Shown here piece after piece: positions 44,802-56,432 of a stretch of 64,000 nucleotides of DNA. The stretch lies in the NCBI GenBank assembly GCA_032433595.1, contig JASWJB010000134.1:41207-105206 (forward strand). The letters run 5' to 3'. Position 1 is the stretch's first letter; every line of letters starts with the position of its first letter. The notes under the pieces were generated by a model that ran no database searches, was not told the origin of the DNA, and saw nothing but the letters and a program-made list of their open reading frames with translations. This stretch comes from Conoideocrella luteorostrata (Eukaryota > Ascomycota > Sordariomycetes > Hypocreales > Clavicipitaceae). Position numbers and translations under genes: made by a program.

Positions 44802-46910
44802 TCGCACGAGTTGGATGCGCACAAGGAGAGCGTCGCAGATTGCCGCCTCAAGGATAAAGGCTGCAAGGCTTTATTCTTCCGCCGTGCGGCGGAGCTCCAG
44901 CACTTGAAGACCGTCCACACCGACGAAGCATGGACCTACCCAATTGAAGAATGCAACGAGGTCTTCACGTCCCCTCGCCATTGGAATCGTCATATGGGGT
45001 TCCAGTCACCCAGATATTGAGTATAACAAATGTCCAACGAGGAGATTCGATAAGATGTTCCTCAACAATCAGGACATATAATCTTATCTCGAACAGAAGC
45101 ATCATCACATGCGGACTTTTCCTTGCCCATACGAGGATTGTGAGGTCGTGTGCAAATCCCAGCATGCTCTCCAGCTGCATCAGCGATCTGAAAATCTCAA
45201 GTTGAAGTTTCCGTGCCCAGTGGAAGGCTGCTCAAAACATTATCGTCGAAACTCGCCGAGGATGTACATGAAGGCATTTGCCACGAGGAGGTTTGCACAA
45301 AGATTTTCAGTTCCTCGTCAAGCTTAGCAAGGCATATCAAAAACAGACACGGTCCCGTCATAATCCCGTGCCTTCATCCGGGCTGCGAATTGGTCTTTCG
45401 TTCTGAAGGAAGCTTGAAAAGCCATATGAAGAAGGTACATGATCACACGCCACAACTGATCCACCCGTGCCCATGGCAGATCGAGAAGGGTGCTGAGAAC
45501 GATTCTCAGACCCGAAAGCGGCAGTCATGCACGCCAACGTGGCGCACCACGGAAAATTTCCTTGTGTTTTGCATGGAGAGAGCGGCTGTATAGAATTGTT
45601 CGTAGACAAAGCGACGGCAACCCTTCTTGCATACAGATACTGTCGGTGGGTTTGCTCCATTCCGCAATGCGTGGATAATGCCACAGGCCGAAGAAAATAT
45701 CGATATGTATATCTATATCTCGGGCATGAGAAGAAACACAGATAATTAGGCCATTTCATCACTCAGACGAACGTTCCGAAACCTAAGGAGTTCATCATAC
45801 GCATAGACTTTGCGGATGCGGATGCGACTGCGACTGCGGCCGAGGACGACGAATCTCTCAATGAAGATGACACCGTTAGTGATTTTGAAGCTGACGACAG
45901 TCCAAGGAAAGGAGATTTCTACTAGGTGTCGGGAACTTTGGCGCCCTCCCCTCTTTCACGTGCCGTTTTCGCCATTGACACGATCGAGGAATGGAAGCGC
46001 TCCTTGTCGGAAAGAAATGAGAAGATAATGGGTGGTGAGTCCAGCCATGTACAGTCCATGACGACTATCGATGACTGACTTACTACCAGAATTTCCAGAC
46101 TTCTCGACTTGTTCCCTTGCTTATCTGGGCCTCAACTGCATGGGGCCTTGCCGAGTTGTCGACAACATGATCAGCAGATTTTGCCCATCGTCCGCGACAT
46201 TAAGCTTTGAGACCACTGCTCTTCGCCGCGGTAAAGGCGGATCGTACATGCGGGCCAGATACGTCTAGTGTCAAACTAAGTTTGACCTGAGTAACGCGTT
46301 TGAGAAGTACGACCTCAAAGCAAGTAGCCATGATCAGATATGCGAGAACAAACGTTGCACCAAACATGGCTTCGGCGGCTCAAAATCTTGCAAAGGTCAC
46401 CTCTCTATATGGCGTGACCCAAGCCCTCTTGAATCAGACCTCCCGCAACTTCAAAAACTACGAGAGCATGTCTCTCCGTTTTTGCAAGTCAAGTGGTCCG
46501 ATGGACCTACTATGGGAAAGTCCTTGCGCTAATGGAATCTATTAAGGCTAGGAAGTCGCCTACCTCGGCGCTTAGATTCGTCGATCTTGAGTATAATATT
46601 TTCATGGGGAGAGTGTTCGAAATTGGCATGTGCGATGCTCATGGAACCAAGACAATGGACTGCCGGACCTTGTATGGATCCGAAGCCCTCCGAGCAATCG
46701 GTCAAAAAAGCTCCATTGCTGATTGCAACATGGATCGCATGATGATAAAGTCGATCCATGTATATTACTATACTTAAGGCTTAAGGACTACAAAGCTGAT
46801 TACAGACGAGCTAAGGCGGCAGGGCATCTCGCAAGAGACTTATTTCGAGGTCTGGCACTTACACACAGATAACCTATCGCGATTGCGCGAGTGGTTAGAG
46901 TCAGAAGGGG
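44802..46910 (+). pseudogene. Degraded C2H2 zinc-finger / DEDD-exonuclease gene
   Basis: Successive ORFs in shifting frames preserve C2H2 fingers: CRLKDKGCKALFFRRAAELQH followed by HLKTVH (44811-45020), FPCPYEDCEVVCKSQHALQLH (45109 on), FPCPVEGCSKHY, PCLHPGCELVFRSEGSLKSH (45213-45593). Further on, ALRFVDLEYNIFMGRVFEIG (46493-46777) resembles the first DEDD motif of an RNase H-like 3'-5' exonuclease, followed by a second stretch with RLREWLESEGEHVLIYL. The 5' end is cut off next to the 83-bp element and family C LTR, and a family B LTR starts at 46915. Multiple frameshifts and stops make a functional product unlikely. Such finger/exonuclease proteins are multicopy in some fungi and may themselves belong to mobile elements. 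Confidence 0.55.
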
Positions 46911-46914
46911 AGCA

Positions 46915-47120
46915 TGTATTAATTTATTTAGGCCAGAGCAATCGCACATTGGAAACCTGGTAGGAATAAACAGATTAAATTAAATTAATAATGTCTAATG
47001 GCTTCTAAATTAACAGGGAATTCCTTCCTTTTATACCTGAATTTAAATAATCCATTAGATTCCTTCGGATTCCACGATGCGTACAGTTACACCTAATTTC
47101 TGATAAGGTTCTGCACCAGG
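46915..47120 (-). repeat. LTR-like repeat family B, copy 3, reverse (right end approximate)
   Basis: On the minus strand it reads GGAATCCGAAGGAAT, GAAGCCATTAGACATTATTAATTT, then GATTGCTCTGGCCTAAATAA, parallel to the 33-kb copy. It splits the exonuclease-like reading frame. Confidence 0.5.
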
Positions 47121-48200
47121 TATAATAGAGTAACTATAGTCTACGTCTTCCGTGGCTGCATCAATGTCCCATGGTTTAGATGGAGAGCTGTCACAAACGC
47201 CTTGTTAAAGCTGGAAATGAGCACAAGCTCTTGGGCTACGGTTTATTTGGCTCTCAATTGGCTGGTAGTTGGTCAGGCGGCGTGGTGTTGTAGGCCCTCA
47301 TAGAACTAAAGGCTGGGGTTTTGTCTAATTGACGTTATGAGACAACACCTCAAACAAGTTACATCACATGCTGGTGCCTGTCAAAATGATGAGGCGCGTA
47401 ACTGCTTTAACTCGAGGTAGCGGTTTGCGAAACTTCAGCAAAACAAGGCGGAACAGTCGCTCAAAAAGCCTAACTAGGTGGAGATTCGGCTTGTTGGCCG
47501 TGCCTCCAGCCATGCCGCAGGTCATGAGACAGGACTACGGTCCTCAACGCGCGCTCGTCATGCTGAACTCCATCAGAGGACAAGTACACATTTTTGAACC
47601 AATGTTCACAGTCGGTCGAAGAGTATACGTTGCGCGTCAATGCCAAGTCTTTGAGTGATTTCCAAAGGCTAAGAACAGATCCTGGCTTGCAAATCTCACT
47701 ACTAACGATGTGGAGAAACATTTCCAACGTTTACGGCGGAACCTCACTGTTGGTGGATGGAAGAATTGTCTCCACGTATCGACGCGGACACGGCAATAGC
47801 AAGCTTTCTCCAGTCTTATGAGGGATTGCCACTAATCATCCTATGGAATGATACGACGAGGAAACATTCAATCACGTTGGTGTTATTTGTTACAAAGAAT
47901 TTGTTCATCAAATAGATGAGTCCTCCTTAGTACCCGACACCGGCCTTCTTATGGCTTAACTGCACCACCGGATGAGACTCGCATCCTCACCGGCCGTGGC
48001 AGGCAACCAAGCCATAGGAAGATATTTCGACAAGTTCGTCAAGCTGGCCCAAGCTAGTTCCTTCTTCGAGTATCCATATAAGCCTATGGAACTGAACGAA
48101 ACCCTCCATCTCAGTACCTTTCATGCGCCATTTCCCTTTATACTTATCTGGCTGCGGTGAGATGGTCCCAAGTTCCTCTTGTCCCCGCACATCCCTATAG
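47121..48200. other. Decayed sequence, no confident gene
   Basis: ORFs at 47368-47658 and 47594-47821 overlap in different frames and show no recognised domain. It may be further remains of the neighbouring relic gene or of a transposon. Confidence 0.35.
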
Positions 48201-48505
48201 TGTTGCGTCATGTTCCTTTTCATAGATAAAAGGTAACAATCTGCAACAGTAGCAATCGGGGTTTAATTGAATTAGATGAAAAAACTGAAAAGTAATGTAT
48301 TCTAACACAATAATTGTGATAATAATCTCCTCTGAAGAGCACTACAACCCTTCTATATAATCCTTCAGCACCCGGAACATTGACTTGTGTTTTAGCGGCG
48401 TTAGGTCTCTGTTCCGCTGCATCGTGCCACCTTTTTCCACTATCGTACGATCCTAGCTAATACGAGGTATCGGTCATTTCCGAAGGTGCCACTCTAATCT
48501 CTACA
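48201..48505 (+). repeat. LTR-like repeat family A, copy 3
   Basis: 305 bp from TGTTGCG to CTCTACA. Long shared blocks with copy 1: CACTATCGTACGA, CCTAGCTAATACGAGG, GGTCATTTCCGAAGGTGCCA. No target duplication seen. Confidence 0.65.
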
Positions 48506-48511
48506 AAACAT

Positions 48512-48699
48512 TATTGCCTTCGCTTTTCAAGACATATTTCACTACTTCAAAGACCCTGGTATATTCAACGGCACGGTTTTGAGAGCAATAGCAGAGGCTA
48601 ACCGGCTAGGCCATGATGCGCCTCACATCCCGGTCATGGTCTGCCAAGCTGCAGATGACGAAGTATGTCCTGTCGTAGATACTGACAGGCTAGTTTAGC
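48512..48699 (+). pseudogene. Secretory lipase (PF03583-type) gene fragment
   Basis: An open frame directly after the family A repeat reads FQDIFHYFKDPGIFNG, then AEANRLGHDAPHIPVMV and QAADDEVCPVVDTDRLV before TAG. The last block matches the region around the catalytic Asp of secretory lipases (typically YQGxNDEVVPxxDTD). Only about 60 residues remain and no start or catalytic Ser block is nearby, so this is a relic, probably cut by the adjacent LTR. Confidence 0.5.
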
Positions 48700-51184
48700 T
48701 GTACTGCCAGAGAGGGCTTTTGTTGACCACAGGATAGCGCCAAAGGCTAGCCATACAGGGCTTTTTTTTCTCAGGAAAGAAAGGAGCACTGCCTTGGTTG
48801 AAAGATTGGTTCAACAATGTTCCAGTCGGGAGAGAGTGCACGAATACTGCCAAGCTTAGTTAGCTTTCTTTTGCACGTTTCTAGAAAGATTCTTCCAGAA
48901 TATTGGTCAGTGAATATAGACAGGAGATTATGTGGCTTTATTGGAAGAGCTCTCTGACGACACGATGTAAAGGGCGTCGGACCTCATGCCACGAAGTGAG
49001 CAGCTAGAGTCAATCTTAGTGTTTTTGTTGAAGTTAATGAGTGCTTACAGGTCAACAATGAAAGATTCAATCGCAATCAAGACTAAGACCTAAAATGATT
49101 CGAAAGTGATCGGTAATGACGAAATCGCTGACGAAGGTGGAGTTAGGGTGGAGCAAATGGCGAATTCATTGAAGAATGCGTAGATAGAGTTAAAGGATAA
49201 AGAAGGTCTAACTTCTCGTCAGAATAGTTAGAATACTAGGACAGTTCTACTCATCAGATTAACTGCAAATGCTCACTCTATGACAAACGACGTCCAAGGT
49301 CAGCAACTTGTGTCGCTGCAGGGCAGACAAGGGAACTCCTTTATTCGGCTTTAACTCGTCTCGCGCACCACCCCCTTGGGCTTAGCCACAGGTTACTTAC
49401 ACGTGGTCCTATCGATTCATCAGGTAACCCCCGTACTTGCGGTTGCACAAAATAGTTGTGGGAAACAAAACTTCAGGATAATACAGAGGAACCCCATACG
49501 CTTTTGCCTAGCTGCATGAAATAGAATAGCAGTAATTAATGCAGCCAAATATTGCAAATTCCACACGTACGGCGCTGCCGATCCTGACCATAGAGCTGCT
49601 AGGGGCGCCGTTGCTCTTGCTGGTCAAGTCTATCTAGGAGAATCATAGTGCCGCAGGAATTGAAAAAATTAAAGGGAAAATTAAAGGGATGGATCGACGG
49701 TTAAGTTGAGTTAGATGACGGCCGTGATTGAGTTGATCGTCGGGCTGAATGATTCTCCCAGCTAGGAATCTTGCGGCAGCTATCGAACTCAATGACGATC
49801 GGTCAAGATGATAGAAAACACGGAGCTTCTGCTAAATTCCACTATAGCAGCGGTTCTAATAGGAACGCAGTTGCTATTATGGCCTTCAATCGAACGAGGG
49901 TTCCGCTGCAAAGGGCGTTGGTCGGGCTAACAGAAGATTGACGGTCTAGTCAGACCCATGGATAGCGCCTGAACGCTCTGCATACTATAGTCCGCCTTAA
50001 AAGCCGTGGGAATCTTGAGTAGACCCGAACTAGATGTGTAGCACCGATTTGGGGAGTGGGAGGGTCGCGGCTTGGCCATGTCTCGGTCCGTCACTGCTCA
50101 CACTACTTAGCGTAATCACCAGATATTATCTCGGTCCGGAATGGTGGCCGAATAAACATGAAACGCTTTGCCGACGATTTCTGTTCTTGACTCTCGCAAC
50201 AATCCAGGATATCGTGGGACTAACTTTACTTAGCTTCATTCCTCATGGGTACTGGGTTTCAGGCGCTGGAAAAAATGGTTTGGATTAGCCGGGCAGGTGT
50301 GACGGCCATCTTAGTTGCCATTTGGATCACTGCTTATGCTTGACACAAAGCCGACCCAGCTGCAAGGCCAACAGATGGAACCATCGACCTCAAAATCCGC
50401 ATGCTCTCTAACACGACACTTCCTCAAGTAGTGGCTACTATCTTTCATGAACTCTTTCAGTCGGCGCTTTGTGGACCTTGTTTTCCGTCTCGGCTAGAAC
50501 AAATCATCCAGAGATGTGTACTCAACCCCTCATTATCAGTAAGGCATTCTTTGTGGTGGCATGCATCACCTTCCCAATAGTCTATGTAAGAAAGAAGAAG
50601 GGATGAAGGGAGAAAGACCTGCTAAGGCAAAATAAGAAGGGAGCTTGATCGGGTGAGCATGTGAGTGATAACGTGCTGGACAGGATTTTCCAACACCTTC
50701 GTGCCACTCAACATTCGCAATCCCAAAATATCAGGCAATGGAAAGTATGCATAGGATCCATGCCGATAAGTGTCATCTCCGGTGTCATCATCATTAGAGT
50801 CGTCCCCTTTGGAAATTTCCTAAGTTTAGCAACAGCGCTCGTTAATCATGTCTTTACTAACACCCTAACTTGGATTGATTCTGTCATATTGGATAGCAAG
50901 ACAACCAGGAAAAGTAGCTAAATGAATGCAATTAGGATGGGAAAATGCCATGTTGCCAGGTGTTTGGCCCTTTCATGGTTCTATCGGGTGCGTTTTGTAA
51001 TTGTCGGAGGTTTCTGATCAACTCTACTTGCTATCGCAAAATCTTATGACAATGGTTTTGGTTGGCAGTGTATTTCATGTAACGATAATTCTCTCTGGGC
51101 GTCACCTCTTGGACTGGCAACACCGATGCATTAAGATATTTTCCAATCGACAATCTGTCTTGTTCAAGTCGAGATACATCATTG
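48700..51184. other. Gene-poor AT-rich region with membrane-protein-like fragments
   Basis: ORFs at 50034-50288 and 50661-50921 and an unbroken hydrophobic stretch near 50470-50590 look like pieces of an integral membrane protein gene, but frames do not join and I cannot name a family. Confidence 0.35.
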
Positions 51185-53478
51185 CTAACTAGCAATTTCC
51201 ATAGAAAAGAGCGGTATCTCCCAAAAAAAGTCCGTGTCCAGTAGATTTACCACGCTTTGCAGATGTAGACTCTGCTCAGGGTCGTCTGTGAAGTTAAATA
51301 TAGCATCCTTGTTATCCACATTGCCGCTCAGTTCATGCATTCCTCCCACCAGAACATGAGTTGCTTGTAGTGTTGTCTCGTCGCGGTTCAACGGGTCTGA
51401 ATTCGTGGGCAACGAGTCAAAGTTCGACGGTCTCATCGAGTTATACATGTTTGATAGGTTCTGCACGGGGGTCCGAGCAAGGAGGTCCACGAGCGACTCG
51501 AGGTATCCAGAGTGCAAGGGCAAAGTATCTTGAGCCGACTGAACGGATTGTCGAATGTGCTGAGCAACCCCCCGAATGAGGCTGATCGCTGTCTTCTGAA
51601 AAGATGGTCCAATAATACTTCCACAGGGGAGACACAACAGCAGAGATAAATATAGCGCCGCATTCGGCCCAAATAGAAGAATTGAATCCGGTGCCCGTCT
51701 TAGGTCTTCAGTCGGCAATATTAGCAAATGCCGCAGGGTCCCAAAGGCAAAGGAGCCTTTGACACTGCTACTCAACCCGGGCAAATCAGGAGACAGGACG
51801 TCGGTTATTATAGAGATATTAAAGACGAGAGACGAATTAGGCGGCTGCTTATTAGATCGAAGTGACGATGTCCTTGCACCCATCAATGCCTGTCGAAGAA
51901 TAGCAGAGGAGACATTGAGTCTAACACTGTACTCCCAGAGTGCGATAAGAGTCTCAAAATAAGTCTTGTCCGCGAATAGCAGTCTCCCACCTAGCATTGG
52001 GCTCTCGGTATTGTGCAATCTACCCTCTACCTGCAAGTGATTTTTCCAGGTTAATTTCCACCTATCTAACTCCGAGTCCATGACGTCAAGAAGCCATGGC
52101 AGCAACGCCAACGAGCCTTTTTGGATCATGACACGCAATTTGGACTGGATACGCCGTAAATCGGCGCCGCAACAAGCAACGAAATCAAATGGCAGGGCAT
52201 GCGGCATTTCTAGCCACGTTTCCAGGTCGCCAATGCAGGGCGGATTGTCATCTCCATGGCTGAGTGATGCCCTTCTCATGAAGAATAGACTCTGCTGCTT
52301 GTCTTGCCGGAACAATGCCATCCAGGTCCTCATGCTCACCACTCTGTTCTAAATCCAAATCGTGAAGGATGCGAAATGCATAGCCGCTGTGCAGGTATGA
52401 AACGTCGTCGTCCCCGTATTTCCAGCACACTAGTAGGTAAAAGGCTTGCATTGTTTCAATGGACCTGTCACCCTCGGCAAACTTCTGAATGGCCAAAGTT
52501 CAAGCTATACTACAAAGTTGACCCTAAATCCGTGGTAGATACTACGCTGCCATTGATGTAATTGGCGAACTTGGAAGACCAAAATAAGACAGTGGCAGAG
52601 AGCAATCGGCTTCGTCGCCTAATATCTTCATGTGTATCCTGGTGAGGGTCGATGTCACACAAAAAATGGCGTAGCCAGAGGCCACTTTTCATGTGTAGTT
52701 ATGACACTTAAATAGGCTTATATTTTCCTGTGACAGTCGAGTATGTACTCCCATTTTGTGTTCATCTCCAGCATAAAATAATTGAAAAGCGCTACAGAAG
52801 CTGACTGGATACGTATGCCGTTTTCAATAGGATCTGTTACGGTTTGACAAAGAGTCATGGTTGAGAAACAGTGGGGCATTTTCACCATGGTTTGTGTCTA
52901 ATCATCGCCACCAGCTCGACTTCTTGCGCTGTCTCCCAAGGGGCGTAGAAGCGAGGACAGTTCCAATGAAGGAGGGGTCCCCTGGGCCGGTCCATAGGAT
53001 GATTGCGTCCGAGGAGCCAGCTGGATTGCATCTTCTGGTGCGGATTTCGCGCTAAAAGATGGTACATCCCTCGCCGTGATAAAGCTGGAAGGAGAACCTC
53101 TCTTGCCTTTGAAGGAAGCCAATGTAGCAGCAATTCTTACCCGAACATCTGGAGCAATGGGGGGATGTTCATTGCGGCCGGCTTGGGAGCTGCCACGGCC
53201 GCCTGATGTTGGAGGTAGAATTGAATAGGCAGAATGTTCAAGGCTTGATGGCGGTGAGGACGTCAATTGCGCGGCAACATGCTCCTCAGCAGCTTCCGTA
53301 GTTTCCGGGTCAATAGTAAATGTGCGTCTCGGATGTCGAGGGTATAAGGGGCTCTCGTTCTGGTCTCTTTGATGCAGAGAAAACGCAATCTGTGTCAGTG
53401 GAGATGCATCGGTCGCATCGGTCTGGCTGTTGCGAGACAAGACACAGAACCTTTGCCGCTCTGCACTTGAGGCAGGCG
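51185..53478 (-). pseudogene. Dead Zn2Cys6 transcription factor gene with 83-bp element insertion
   Basis: Reading on the minus strand, an exon from 53478 encodes a complete zinc cluster (Cys codons 53474 to 53385; CLKCRAAKVLC then CDRC and DCVF). Homologous frame then continues as YPRHPRRTFTIDPETTEAAEEH, SAYSILPPTSGG, LSSLLRPLGDSARSR (to 52901), MNTKWEYILD, RRRSRLLSATVLFWSSKFAN, GYAFRILHDLDLEQS and the long C-terminal block ALFRQDKQQSLFFMRR to 51185. Lesions: frame break right after the zinc cluster, in-frame TAG at 52898-52900, an 83-bp element inserted between codons for ILD and DP with a 5-bp duplication, and another frame break near 52320-52370. The remaining length corresponds to about 700 residues. 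Possibly the former regulator of the P450/thioesterase/esterase genes to its right. Confidence 0.8.
52653..52735 (+). mobile_element. 83-bp TG...CA mini-element, copy 2, with GTCGA target duplication
   Basis: Same element as 44714-44796 in the same orientation. Flanked by GTCGA at 52648-52652 and 52736-52740. Removing the element and one duplicate restores an open reading frame of the host transcription-factor exon, which proves an insertion into coding sequence. Confidence 0.85.
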
Positions 53479-54100
53479 CTGAGTACAAGTTAGTACGTCC
53501 GTCTTACTAGACGCAGTGTTATAGCGATGCGCAGCTTACACTAGTGCCCGATGTAAATTTGATGGGTTAAAAGTAGATGGTGCTATTGGGGTTTTGAACG
53601 GGCCGACAAGTTGTGGTGTACGGAAGCATCGATGGGGGATGCATGAAGGATTGTGCCGGCAGAAGGCAATTCGGAAATGGCAACTTGATGTGCTCAATCT
53701 TGAGTGGAGAATACCGTTGCCCACCCCCCCTTATCGGACATACGGTTTAGAGGCTAGGGCTCTAAAGTCTAGAAAGATTGCCGAGGGTGCTATGGCAGGG
53801 CTCTGGGAGGTTAGCTTCTTCTAGCTATAGAAGCGGCTAAGGCGGCCCTATTCTTAGTTAGCGCAACTAACTAGCTAATGGCTCCCTGCAGTAGCTTATA
53901 CGTCTAGCTATGATTTGGAGCGGTCTTTTTACGTGAAAAAGATAGGCGACATAGGTGGTGCGGAGGTACCCCCAGCAGGGTAATTTAGTAGCGGGGTAAC
54001 AAGGCGGCCGGGGCAAGATGATTTGTATAGTGAATTAGAAAGAAGCTATTTTAAAACGGACAAGAATAATTAGTGCAGACAAGGAACTAGATAGAGATTA
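53479..54100. other. 5' region of the dead regulator and non-coding flank
   Basis: An acceptor-like CTAACTTGTACTCAG precedes the zinc-cluster exon, so an upstream first exon may exist, but none could be identified. The rest is low-information sequence. Confidence 0.35.
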
Positions 54101-54260
54101 TGTTGGGATCCTGCCGCCAAGCACACCAAGGATCATAAAGCGAGTCACGTGGTCACCTTTCGGCCACGCTATTTATACGACGATATCGAGCTTCGTATCT
54201 TGACTTGTTTTCTCCCTCTTAGACAGACAGACAGACTTATTAAATATATTGCATTTTGAA
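54101..54260 (+). repeat. LTR-like repeat family C, copy 3 (right end approximate)
   Basis: Starts TGTTGGGATCCTGCCGCCAAGC, contains GTCACGTGGTCACCTTTC, GACGATATCGAGCTT, TTGACTTGTTTTC, a short GACA repeat and TTATTAAATATATTGCATTTTG. Confidence 0.6.
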
Positions 54261-54696
54261 GCATTTGATCTAGATCACTTGCACAGCCATCCTGTGCAAA
54301 CCATAGATTATTCTTGTTAAAGAAACTCTTCACTCTACGTAGCTACCTTAAGGGGTGCTTAAATTCCCGCACAAAATACTATACAAGCACTACATTTCCT
54401 ACCTGTAGTTATTGTTTTACTCTAGTCTTAGCTGCTTATTTTATTTAGATAAATAACACTCTAGCAGGATAGCTTAATTTAGTAAATAGAACCCTAATCT
54501 TGTTAACTTAAATATTCGCTGCGCTATAGCGCAAAAGTGTGAGCTTGTTAAATGTTTATTTAGTAAGATGTAGTCATGTCTTATATCCGACAAATCTAAC
54601 CCCAAGCTTGATTCTTGACATTAGCAAGTGGACAGAGAGGCATTGTTATTTTTTTTGTCATTTTTAAGGATATACAAAGTACTTGCATTACTCTAC
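54261..54696. other. AT-rich spacer
   Basis: 3' flank of the thioesterase-like gene; no gene seen. Confidence 0.45.
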
Positions 54697-55769
54697 TTAA
54701 AGGGAAGCCGTTGTTGCTTTTTTCTTGAATTTCCTTCCTGCTTCCATAACAAGAATTACCTCACGTGCAGTACAAAGTAGCTCCATATCCTCATTACAAA
54801 TAGTAATTTCAACATCCATCCTTCCGTCCTGTAGCATTTTTGTGGCAGCTCTTGAAAAAGTCCACTGCTTCTTTTCCTTAGGAAGCCTTCGTTTAAACTC
54901 AATGTCTAATGTCATACTAATAACAAATGTCGTTGCCTGTAGTGCCTTTGTGGTTGAGTTTGTTATTGTGGCTGGAATTCCAGGGTTCTTCTCTGCCCAT
55001 TGCTGTATCTGCTTATGCCATGCATGCACATCATATAAACCATCATTGCGCATAAGCGTATCGGACATAGATGGCATGACATCGGTCATAAAAGCTAACT
55101 TAGTATCATCCATACCCTCATTAACCCAAGAGTACCAAGCATCGCAGACTCCATTAGTAGGAAAACCCACACGCGGATATAGAACGTTTATCCGACCAAG
55201 TCCGGGTACTACACTATCCTCTAGACGAGCTGGAAGCCAGTTTGCCTCTGGCTGATAGGAAATGATACGATTAAAGTCGGGCGTAGGCTGAGGGGGTGGA
55301 AGAAGTCTCCAATCAGTGGAAGCACTTGGCCCAATGGTTTGATCGAAGTTGGTCGATGTGGCTAGGGCAATAACCTTCACCTTGCCACCCTGTGAGAGCT
55401 GTAGCTGAAGGGTGCTTGTAACAGAACCGATCTTTAGGGCAGTAATTGTAATATCGCTCTCGCTATGCTCACAGGGGCGAAGGAACTCTATATATAGATG
55501 AAGGATATCGGGCTGGTTTCGTATTTGTAAACTCGGGTCTGTAGTAAGATGTGCTGAGGCGGTAAGGTGAATTTGGGCGGCTATATAACTGCCTAGGAGA
55601 GCTAGGGCATTATCGTATGAATTAGCTTAACGTTTAGAATGGAAGTGCTTGGCAAAGATGTGAATATACTTGCGCCGAGAGCCCAGTCACGATGCCAAGA
55701 TACATTGTATGTGTTAGCAGATGTCTTCTTGAGATTGATGTGCTCATGCAATAGGCTGGTCATGGTCAT
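54697..55769 (-). CDS. Acyl-CoA thioesterase-like double hotdog protein
   Basis: Predicted TesB/acyl-CoA thioesterase II-like protein, hydrolysing acyl-CoA esters. Exon 1 (55670-55769) and exon 2 (54697-55625) joined over a 44-nt intron (donor GTATAT, branch CTAAAC, acceptor TTAAG) give 342 aa. The N-terminal hotdog has TYNVSWHRDWALGA and LALLGSYIAAQIHL, then DILHLYIEFLRPCE; the second has VCDAWYSWVNEGMDD, FMTDVMPSMSDTL and TLDIEFKRRLPKEKKQW near the C-terminus. The start ATG-ACC-ATG at 55769 is the first in frame. The intron is short and its acceptor weak, so the 5' end is less certain. No peroxisomal signal (C-terminus TASL). Homologues occur both in primary metabolism and in biosynthetic clusters; the ruined P450 and Zn2Cys6 gene on either side suggest the latter. 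Confidence 0.78.
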
Positions 55770-56432
55770 TGAATGCGGCAAGCAGTTTAAATAGTTGATT
55801 GAAGCAAAAGATAATTGATGTAGGTTTTAAGTCAAGTACGGAGACGAAGCGGGGATAGTCGTGGTATTTATGTATATCTCCTTGATGACCGTAAGGCCAA
55901 CACTTTTAGGATGACAGGGGCCCGTAGCCAATTAAAAGCCGCGCATTTAATAGTACTTCTTCTGCCTGCTAATTTACACTATAATAGAAGTCCCGGCGGT
56001 TTGCTGATTTACAAAAAGCTACATCGCACGTCTCACACCCCTAACGGCTCTTAGTTGCATAGCGGCGCCAATCGACGGCATCGTTATTTAAGGGGCCTAA
56101 TGCCTTGCGAGACCTAAGCTGGCCAACCCGATAACCTTAACAAATTTTCCCTCGATAGATAGATTTATACTGTTCCCTCGGCGTAAATTCGTCATCGGCT
56201 CGAAACCTCTGCCTTGATCCGCCAGTCTGCCCGTAGGCTTCGCACAACACATCAATTAGGGTGCTGCCGCACGTACGTTGCGAGTGATAAAGCTTCCAAA
56301 TAGGCTTCCCACAAAGGTCACTCTAGGTCATCCGTGCTGACAGGGGTGTCTGTCGATCGAGTCGAAAGTATGGCCTTACGGTTATCAAGGAGATAGAGAG
56401 TACGTTACGGGTAATATGAACACTGCACATGT
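55770..56432. other. Promoter of the thioesterase-like gene and AT-rich flank
   Basis: No ORF of note. Confidence 0.45.
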
